Assembly (NCBI GenBank): GCA_009746045.1
Contig: RPFO01000448.1
Location: 4,029,419 to 4,051,918, forward strand
From: Mesostigma viride
Taxonomy: Eukaryota; Streptophyta; Mesostigmatophyceae; Mesostigmatales; Mesostigmataceae
Length of the DNA stretch: 22,500 nt
Reading direction: 5' to 3'
Part shown: positions 10,301 through 20,700 of the stretch, one piece after another
Numbering within the stretch: the stretch's first letter is position 1
Layout of the letters: each line of letters begins with the position of its first letter
Notes under the pieces: generated by a model
What the model saw: the letters and a program-made list of their open reading frames with translations, nothing else
Told to the model about the DNA's origin: nothing
Databases searched by the model: none
Program-made: the position numbers and the translations under genes

Positions 10301-13300
10301 TATCGAGCAGGGATGGAAGTGTTTTAGTGATGATGATGTTGGAGATATAGCATTTGTGTGACTGCATGTAGATAGCTGGCACCAATGGTTGTTTGAGCTT
10401 TCCTTTGTTATGATGATGTGACAAGACTACAATGTGCTGAGCCAACCATGGTTGACATGCATGACTGCATGCAAGCTATATATACCATGTTCCTACTTGA
10501 TTCCTTGCCCTCCATAGTCCCAGTTTGTCATCCATGCCGGGAAGGACAGTTTAGGAGGTGTTGTTGAGCATCAACCTTAGCTCTAACCTGGGAGAAACAT
10601 ACGAAATGCTGCTTAGGCATATTAGGGCTACCATCGTCAAGGCTATGAGCATATTTACAAGGCTGGCCATGCTGGAGGGATGATGAAGACATATGAGGTG
10701 CGTGGCCTCCCCTTTGTACATTGTAAACATACTCAGCATGGTTTTGGTGCATGTTGGATGGCATATGAAGTGGCACTGTGGGGTTACTAACTTACTGAGT
10801 GGTCCTTAGCGCCTTGTCAGGTGGTCATATAGGAAACCCATCAACTTGAGTAGTTCTTATCACAACGACCCCCCACGTTGAGCATGCGTTGCGGTCAGCG
10901 TGCAAGAGTTAATTATGTGTGCTTTGGTCAGTTTGCAGATGTCTTTGATGAAGAAGGAGGTGCTAGTGTGGCTGAATGGTTACTATAATTTCCTTGTAGT
11001 GTCTACATTGGTGGCCGTCTTGGAATGGTTGTAACTTGGGCAGTTCTTGTCAGAACGTCGTCAAACCTTGAACATAGGAGGTACCATACGTGCAGAGGAT
11101 GGTAGTATGTGGTTTGGCCAGTTTTCAGGTGGCTTAGATGTATAAAGGGGTGTTAGTGTGGTTAAATACTAGCTAAAACCTCCGTCAGCGTCATCACAGG
11201 TGGTGATCTAGGAATATCCATCAAATAGGGCTGCGCTTGTCAGAATGACCTGAAATTTTGGGGCTGCATGTCCCCCAACCTCTAGTATTTAGGAATATGT
11301 GATTTGGCACTATTCCATGTGTTTATGATTTGATTTATTTTTTTTAATTAAAAAAGTACCCTTTTGCGGGAAAATCCATCAATGTGTCTAAACATGATTA
11401 TTCTGTGCTCAAAATAGGCAGACTTTCTCAAAAGTCAGGGAACTATATGGGAATATGTTATTTGGTCCCAATATGTTTGCCCACTGCCCTAGGGAAAATG
11501 TGACTAAAATAGCGTCTTTTTCTATTTTTAGCGCGTTACCGGTGTATGGTGGGGGCTAGTACCCCCCCCAAGCGGCTGGAAATTTTTTTTTAAATCATAT
11601 TTATGGTCCCCAATCATCTTTGGATTTTTAGCACATGCACAGGTATGGTTTACAGAAAAGTGCCCTTTAGGCATGTCCCCTCCCCTTAACACCATCAAGA
11701 AACTAACAGCATGGCATCAACAACAGCATGGCATTAACAACAGCATGGCAATGACAACAGCATGGCATTAACAACAGCATGGCACTAACAAACGCATCAG
11801 GCATGATCAACAACCGGGGTATTAGCAACAGCATGGCACTAACAACAGCCAGGCACAAGCGTGTGCGCCTGCGCACCCATGCCGACCCACGCGACGCACC
11901 GAGCAGGAACATGCCCACAGGCTTTGTGATGCCTTTGGGCTGGACCGTGCCGCCGCCACAGATCTTGCCCGTGAACGCCTCCAGCACAATCATGTGGCAC
12001 TCGGCGCTCAGCGCATGCGTGACAAGTGGCAGCGCGCCGAGGCCACCGTCGGCAGCGCCGCCGTCGCGGTCCCCTTGGTGGACCGACCCCTCGCCATCGC
12101 CGCCGTCGTAGTCGGTGGATACGGACACGGTCACGTCGACGACCGCACAGGGCAGCACAGGGGAAGAGGCGGCGATCATGCTGCCTTTGGCCAGGTTGAG
12201 CACCCACACCTGGGGGAACAGGACAGGTGATGCAAGTGTGTTTTTGGTTGGGCATTGGGTGGGTGGGTGGGTGGGTGGGAGGGGGGGAGTGGGCCGGGGG
12301 CAGGAAGATGTTGATTGCAGGAAGATGTTGATTACATGCATAGAGTGACTGCTAGACAAGCATAATTGTAGGTCAGGGAAGGTCTACGCAATTTTGGGAC
12401 CCACATGGACATGCGGGCGTGTGTATCCCTCATCCTTAGCGTCTATTGGCATGTCCTGTATGAATGCAACCCAAATGCATATGAGCCATGCAGGCCCATT
12501 TCAAGAACATCGCCGCCATCCATTGACATCACAAAAACCGCCTCCTCTGATATACACGCACGCGTCGATATTCCTCATGACGTGGTTCAATGTTGAAACA
12601 TGGCCCAATGTTGAAACGCGTTTCAGTGTTGAAACCTGGTTCAAAGTTCAAATGTGTTTCAGAGTTGAAACCTGGTTCAAAGTTCAAATGTGTTTCAGTG
12701 TTGAAACCTGGTTCAAAGTTCAAATGTGTTTCAGTGTTGAAACCTGGTTCAAAGTTCAAATGTGTTTCAGTGTTGAAACATGGTTCACCCCCCCACCCTC
12801 CATCCCAAAGCTCACCACTTCGCAAAGCAAAATTGTTCCAGATGTCCGGTTCGACAGCAACTACGCACCATCCCACGGTCGTCTCCCGCAACCACCAGCC
12901 CCGGCAGGCTGGCGATGCACAGCGAACGGATGGTGCTGCACCGGCCCTTGGCCGTGACCAGCAGCTGGAAGCCGGCCGCCGCATGCTGGACCGCTGCACG
13001 CCGTGACAGATGGCAGTGGCCGCAGCATTGCCATCATGGTGCACGGATGTAGAATCAAGAACAATAATTGGTCATGGTTGTTTTTGACACAGCGATGGAG
13101 ATTAAAAAGCATGAATATGACCAGGCCAATATGACCAGGCCAATATGACCAGGCCAATATGACCAGGCAAATATGACCAGGCCAATATGACCTCGGTTTC
13201 GCAAGGGCTAGCCCATCAAAGGGGTCGCTTTGTTAGTTGTTTGCCAGGGCTGAACGGGTTGCTTTGCTAGTTCCAAATGGAAGACTTAACGATCACAGAA

Positions 13301-16300
13301 AGGTCAACACCTTGGACCCAGGGACACGAGTCTGTTGACCATGGGGAACCGTGGGGAGATGGGAAAAAAAGGCGAAGAAATAAACTGCACTGCGCATGGA
13401 GCGGAAAACTCGCGAACATTTTCCAACATAAGAAATACACAACTACACACCTGCGTGCATCATGCATACGCAGCAGCCAGCGCCACAAGCAAATCGCAAA
13501 CGCAGCTGTGATACCAGTGATCGTTCTACATCTTGTACTCTGGGTGAATAGTAGAAACTTTTTATTGATCGATGACCCCAGCCTCCACTCCCACAGGCCA
13601 ACCCAGGTACATCTTGCCTATCTCGACATCGCGGACATCCTCCTAGCTGCTCAAGCATCTGCAAAAACGCCTTGAACACCTGAGTGCGCTGGAGACTCTC
13701 CAGCGATCACATCTTACTAGGACCACTTTGCTAGGACATTACTCTGTCAACAGCTGCGCTGCCTGCTAAGGCTATGCCTGCGGGGTACCACCCAGTCAGC
13801 CAGCCAGTGCGCTTGCCTGAGTCCTCGCGGTCGCCGACCACCCTCACTTGCGCCACCGACATGGGCTTGGGGCTGAACTGGTAGACGCGCAGCTGAGGGA
13901 CAGACGCGGGGGCGGGGGGGGGGGGGGGGGGCAGTGCCCCAGTGTCGGTCACCGATTCATCCCCACGATGACATTTTCATCGCGAGATGAGTTGCCATGC
14001 GGCAGCATAAACGATGATGATTTGCGCAGGCACATGTGTGGAAGCATGCGCAAGGAAGGTGTCAATATACGCTTTTTTCATGCCACGATGGGACAGTGCA
14101 TGACGTGAATGGAGGGAGAATCTCTCATGTCGTTTCTCAGTCGGCAGCCGGAATGACATGAGTCAAGAGCTATTCGATTGTCATAAATTTGGGTTTACAG
14201 TCCTTGCCAGACCACCGCGTCTTACTCAGGTCTTCCTTACTCAGAGAGGCGCACACACTGGGTATGTACCCATCTACGAATTCCTTCAGCAGCACTGGGT
14301 GATGACAACAGAGCAGCAAAACAATAAACGTCATGACCCACTGATAAAACCATAATAGAAGGTCGGGAAGATGACAGACCACGAAACCATGCAGCACAGT
14401 GCCTACATCATTCATGACTAAGGTTATTGTTGTATTGATTGATGCTGTTATTATTGTAGTCTCGGTGCTGAAAGATGGCCGGGTCCTCACCTCGCCACCC
14501 TTGTGGCCGACAGCCAGCAGGCCGGACACCTCGCATAGCGTGACCGCCGTGACAGGGGAGAGCATGGCCTGGCAAGGAGACCACGGTTGCCAGCATCACA
14601 CAAACAGACGACGACAGATGAGATGAGGCGAGAGTACAAAACAAAGCAGGACGAACCGTGGGCTGACTTTACTACAGCATAAGTCTTAGGAGCCACTGCC
14701 AGAAGCATGTGCTTTCCAAAGAAAAAACAGTCATCGGACTGCCTTGGTACAGGAGGTAACTAGCTATCTACTTTGTCAGCAGTTGCAAGCCAGCCACAAG
14801 CCCCGCCTTCCTGTGTACGTGTCCGCGCCCGCCTAGTATCCCTGCCAATGAAAAAGAAAAGCCTGAGAACCTAAGACATTCCTCCTATATTTCCTACCCC
14901 TCCCCTCACTAGCATCCTTCGCTGCCAGCATCCGCTTTTCCCCACCTACCTCCCCAACCCCAGCCTCCCCGTACACAATCTCCCTTCCGATGTCTTCTCT
15001 TCCCATCACGATGCTACCTATGATACATTCCCCTTGCCCGACCAACCAGGTACCAGCCAGCCAGGTACCAGCCACCCAGGAACCAGCCACCAAGATACCA
15101 ATTAACCGAGTCCCCATGAGATCCGCCCGCCCTTACCGCGCTCTTCTCCCCCTTGGGCGGCGCGGACACCAGCAGCGGCAGCTGGAGGGACATGGCGTCC
15201 AAGAGGCGGACCGTGCCGTCACGGTGGCCCGACAGGTACACGCACGTCCCTGAGGGGGGGCCATCGGGCACCGACACGGGCAGCGAGCCTCCCTGGAGCG
15301 GCCACTTGGAGCCGGACGGCAGAGCCAGCGTGGGTCCGCGCGTGGCGGCCGCCGCCTGTGCACAGGTGTCCATGGAAGCCGAGAGGGGCAAGGCAGAGGG
15401 GCAAGGAGGAGGGGTGAGGAGGAGGGGCAAGGAGGAGGGGTGAGGAGGGGTAAGGAGGGGCAAGGAGGGGTAAGGAGGAAGAGCCGAAAAGGAGGGAGGC
15501 CCCGAGACCCACCGCGGGCCAGCAAGATGGTAGAGCATAATGGCGTGGGGGCATTAAGGGGCCAGTCCACATGAGCGATGACACATCAAGAAGTGCGACC
15601 AAGGTGGCCATTTATGAGCCAGTGAGAAGGGCAGCCAGGACACAACTCTGTTTGAGCCATTGTGGAGGGCTAGTAAGGGCACGGTCCATGTGAGCCAGGA
15701 AGGCAATCCATGAGGTAATTCATGGGGCGCTGCAGGTTTGGCCATCCAAAAAGCCACATCTAACAACCCAATGAACCTCGAACATAAAGCCCATGTAGAT
15801 AAAGATAAGCAGAGGTAGCCAACACAAGAAATTAAAAGAAGAGCCTTGCATGTGGGGGGGGGTCCCAAGAAATCCGCACATGCAAATATTATCAATTTTA
15901 TGCTACATATAAACACATAAATCGTTCTACAATTTCATCAAACGGGAAGAGAAAAATGCATGTCCCGTTTCCCACCAACGCTGTTGATGCATGTCCAAGT
16001 TCCCCACGCACCTGCCGCAGCTGGAACAGGCGCAGCGCACAGTACTTCTTGCTCCCATCTATGCCCACGTGGCGGTCATACAACGGTTGCAGCCGCGCCA
16101 CTGTCGTTTCGTACTCCTGAAACGCGGGCATGAGCATCATCGGCGCCAGCTCGCCGCCCTCGGCCGGTGTCCGGCTCCCGTGCGCTGATGAGCTGTCCTC
16201 CTCGTCCCCATCGTCCTTACTGCTACTGCCATACCCGCCACCGCCGCTGCCCACGGACCGCTCCGTCCGCAGGGGCGGTCCCTGCGTGGCCTCCTCCAGG

Positions 16301-17596
16301 TACTTTTGGCGGTTGGCCAATCGGGCGTCCCCACGATCCGGTACCTGCCCACGGTCATCCCCCCGGCCGCCCCTGCCACCATATTTACCCTCCGATGCAT
16401 ACTTTCCCTCGGATACATTCTTGCTCTCGGACACGTATTTCTTCTCCGAGGCGTACTTAGTGTTGTCGTCACCAAAGTCCTCCTCGTCGTCATCATCATC
16501 GCCCGCATTGGCATCGGCTCCCCCTTCGTCCTCAGAGTCGGACATGAGCACGGAGATGTCCACCTCGTCGTCGTCGTCCCCGGCCGCGCCGCCACGCTTC
16601 TTCTTGCCGTCCTTGTGCCCACCCAGCATCTCCTTGGCGCCCTTGGTCATGCTGTGTACGCACGCAAGGAGAGGGCAGGGCAGCGCGGGGCCATGGTCGT
16701 GGGCAGTAGGAAAGGAGAGGGCAGGGCAGCGCGGGTCCATGGTCGTGGGCAGTAGGAAAGGAGAGGGCAGGGCAGCGTGGGGCCATGGTCGTGGGCAGTA
16801 GGAAAGGAGAGGGCAGGGCAGCGCGGGGCCATGGTCGTGGGCAGTAGGAAAGGAGAGGGCAGGGCAGCGCGGGGCCATGGTCGTGGGCAGTAGGAAAGGA
16901 GAGGGCAGGGCAGTAGGAAAGGAGAGGGCAGGGCAGCGCGGGGCCATGGTCGTGGGCAGTAGGAAAGGAGAGGGCAGGGCAGCGCGGGGCCATGGTCATG
17001 GGCAGTAGGAAAGGAGAGGGCAGGGCAGCGCGGGGCCATGGTCGTGGGCAGTAGGAAAGGAGAGGGCAGGGCAGCGCGGGGCCATGGTCGTGGGCAGTAG
17101 GAAAGGAGAGGGCAGGGCAGCGCGGGTCCATGGTCGTGGGCAGTAGGAAAGGAGAGGGCAGGGCAGCGCGGGGCCATGGTCGTGGGCAGTAGGAAAGGAG
17201 AGGGCAGGGCAGCGCGGTGCCATGGTCGTGGGCAGTAGGAAAGGAGAGGGCAGGGCAGCGCGGGTCCATGGTCGTGGGCAGTAGGAAAGGAGAGGGCAGG
17301 GCAGCGCGGGGCCATGGTCGTGGGCAGTAGGAAAGGAGAGGGCAGGGCAGCATGGGGCCATGGTCGTGGGCAGTAGGAAAGGAGAGGGCAGGGCAGAAAG
17401 GAGCACAGGAGGGTGGGTAACAGTGCACAGGGCAAACCACGATGACACACACACACACACACACAGAGGCACCCACAAACATAGGCACCCACACACAGTC
17501 ACCCACACCCACACATGCACACAGGCGCGCACACTCACACACACACACACACAAAAAAAAAAAAAAAGGAACACGCACACACGCACACTTACACAC

Positions 17597-17685
<89 letters not shown>

Positions 17686-17701
17686 CGCGCGCGCGCACGC
17701 G

Positions 17702-17741
<40 letters not shown>

Positions 17742-20700
17742 AAGGGAAAAAAAAAAAAAACGCACCGCGAGGTGGCCTTCTTGGATGCCTTGACCGCCTT
17801 GCTTGTGCCCTTTGCGATTCCACCCGCGATCGCCATGCCCCCCTTAGACACCGCCTCCGCCAGCTCTGCCGCGGCGCTGTCCAGCGTGTGCAGCGGTTTC
17901 TGCTGGCCCCTGTCTCCCGCCCCCGTGCCCCTGTCCCCCACCCCCGCTGGAGGTGCTTGTTTGTCCCGGTGACTCGTCCACGTTGTGCTGGCGGCCGGCG
18001 GCGAGGAGGGCTGCGGGGAGAGAGAGCTTGATGCACCGGTCGGGCGGGAAGGGGGGCGAGTCCCCCGGGTTCCCCCCCGACTGCTAGTATCCTCGGCCTT
18101 GGCGGTGCCCTCATCATGGACGCGCAGGAGACCCCCCTCGGTGAGCACAATCACGCCAACGGAGGGGTCGCCGGGCGCCTCGGTCACGAGCTCCAGATCA
18201 GACACGGCCCCGAACCAGGACAGCTCTTTACGCTGGCACTGGTTGGAGGAGCCGCGCCAGAAGCTGGCGTCATCCAGGAAGAACACCTGGGGAAGGGGAA
18301 AGGGTGGGGACAGGGTGGAAACAGGGTGGGGAAAGGGTGAGGAAAAGGCGGGGAAAGGGGGGGGGGGGGGAACGGTCGGGGGCCCGGAAGGCATCCATGC
18401 GTGGCAGCATTGGAGAGCATGCATGTATGGACGTGTACACGAGTATGCGAGTGCGTGCATGTGCGTGTGCGTGTGCGTGTGCGTGTGCGTGTGCGTGTGC
18501 GTGTGCGTGTGCGTGTGCGTGTGCGTGTGCGTGTGCGTGTGCGTGTGCGTGTGCGTGTGCGTGTGCCTGTGCGTGTTGCTCCCAGACGAGAGGGGGGGGA
18601 GTGTATCATAGGTAACGCAACTTAAAACAGAAAATGACCCAAACATAAGGCTTTTGCACCTAATAACTTGCCATACAAAGTGGTACTTACCATGCCATGG
18701 GTTTATTTTATTTGTAAGTGGATTTTTTGGCACGAATTCTGGAGTAGTAGTTGCCTAACGACAGATATATCACCGATATAGCCATATAGAAGAATCTAGC
18801 AGTAAGCAGTCTCCACTAATGCTGCCCCACGTACCGCAATATGATCCGGCTCCTCCCGCGTCAGCCCCCCATGCACGTACAGCCGGCCCTTCCCCTTGGT
18901 CATCAGCCCCCCTCCGCCCCCCCCCGAGCTCCCAAACGGGGTCGACTGCGCCCCCCCCCGCCCGGGGCTCCCCGCGCCATCCCCCTGGTCCCTCGGGGGC
19001 GCCCGCACGCGACTGGGGCACCAGCGCAGCCGGCGCACGGGGGTCAAGTCCAGCCCCGTCTTCTGGTGACGGCTGCCAGAGCGAGGGGACAGCTCGCGCT
19101 CCGGGACATACATGGTTGACATCTGGAGCCGGCGGAGAGGCAGCGAGATGACCGCGGGGGCGGCCTTGGGGTCCACAAATAGGGGGGGCGCTTCCCAGAT
19201 GAGCAGCCCACCGTCGCTGTACCCAGCAGCAAGTAGCGTCCCTGCGTCACTGGCCCAGCACACGCAGGTGAGTTGGGCGCCGCGCGAGAGGTACGGCTCG
19301 TGGGCCTCGCCCGCCGTGTTGCTGTCCTCGCCACTGGCGCCTGTACCCCCGCACACGCCCACCATGGTCTTCAGGTCAACCGCCCACAGGCCCATCAGGC
19401 CGCAGCGGTAGGCGATGAGCAGCCTGGGGGGACGGGCATGGAGAAGGGCGAGCAAAGGGGCTTGTTACGATATGGTGAGAGGAGATGTTGATATGCGACC
19501 AGTCCCATGATAGCATAACATCAGTCACGTGCTTATTAATCATATCAAACTATCTACAAACATTCACTACAACGACACCGCTGTGGACCACACAGGTTGG
19601 GCCTATGATTTTGTACCATTACCCTAACCAACCAAAGTGCGGGCCACACTGAGGCACCCATGCACCAATCACGGAAGCAACCACGAGTCAGCGTGGGCAA
19701 CACCAGTGGGTATGCCTTCAACATTCCTTGAGCAAAACCATGCGCCAGAACGCATATCATATCAAGCACTCACGGCGCCGACATTGAGACGGGAGATGGG
19801 ACACTGAACTTACAAAAGAGAACTCCTGATGCCATGGAGTCTTCCTGCTTTTTCCTGCTCACACTGGGCTTCCTGTTTGTGCCCATCCCAACCTTACCAA
19901 CCGCCCCTCTCCTCCCAGCAATCTCACCTCTGTGCCTGCCCCAGTGTCACCTTAAACAGCCACATCCCCCCTCCCTGCGGCCTCATCTTAGTGCTTGCTC
20001 CATTTGGAATTGTGGTGGCCACCCCAACCCATGCGGCGTCACCTGCATCCATCGACAAGCGCCCTCACCTGCTGTCCTCTGCCAGCGGGTGCGGCAGAAT
20101 CTCCACCACTGCGTTGGGCGTGGCACTCTCGTCCTCGTCCTCATCATCCTCGTCCTCCCCAAACCCGATCTTGATCGGCCATATGGGGACCGTGTAGGGC
20201 AGCACCTTGATGCTGCCCGTCGTGTGCTGGCCCGCCTCCGCGGACGACACCACGCCCACCTCGCCCGTGTCATAGCCGAGGTAACTGGAGCCACGCAACC
20301 AACGTGAAATGTTTAGGTTTCCGATCATGTTGGTGGGGTGGCAACGTTTGACAAAAAAACAGCAACAAGGATGACAGCATCCCAACATTGCAACAGGGTC
20401 AACAACATTGACGCAGGACCTGCTGCGCAAGGCCCAACGAACGAGAGGCATGACATGACTATTGCCTTGGTCTATCTGATCGCAACAGGGACTGCAACAG
20501 GGGCGTATGACCAGGGATGTATGACCCGCCATGTGAGACCAATCGGATCTGGGGGGGGATAAAGGAAAGGTGAGGGATGAGAGGTCAAACACGAACAGGC
20601 AGGTCACATGATTAAACAAAGTGAACCAGCCGCTGCTGATTTGGGAGGACGGCATGCCGAAAATCCCTGACACCCACGACAGATGGCCGCGTATGAGCAG

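Larger units (their letters stand above)
9420..11685. mobile_element. 2.27-kb TIR element flanked by TTAA, inside intron 12
   Basis: The left end GGGGACGGGACATGCC (9420-9435) matches the reversed right end GGGGAGGGGACATGCC (11670-11685) at 15 of 16 bases. TTAA lies immediately outside both ends (9416-9419 and 11686-11689). The same 18-bp repeat array flanks it on both sides, and its unit contains TTAA, so the element appears to have inserted into the array. A TTAA duplication is typical of piggyBac-type transposons, but those usually begin with CC, so the superfamily is open. No full transposase frame is visible, so it is probably non-autonomous or decayed. Confidence 0.7.

Noticed and set aside
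12596-12786. CRISPR-like array
   Set aside because: The 36-bp units are directly adjacent with no variable spacers, no cas genes are nearby, and the gene structure is eukaryotic.
12529-13044. Minus-strand frame with a 12-residue peptide repeat ([12 protein letters not shown])
   Set aside because: It comes from the 36-bp intronic array. The adjacent tomosyn exon uses another frame, and splice sites exclude this one.
13848-13892. Short 15-codon form of exon 10 as the only form
   Set aside because: It requires an acceptor with another AG eight bases upstream, unlike the other introns of the gene. Kept as an alternative, not as the main model.
16532-18733. Minus-strand open frame of 733 codons
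   Set aside because: It runs through the 46-bp array, microsatellites and parts of two tomosyn exons in changing frames. The 46-bp period keeps it open; splice sites and conserved motifs define the real exons.
19829-20307. Plus-strand frames with hydrophobic starts
   Set aside because: Antisense to the acidic-loop exon and its intron; no motif and no splice support.
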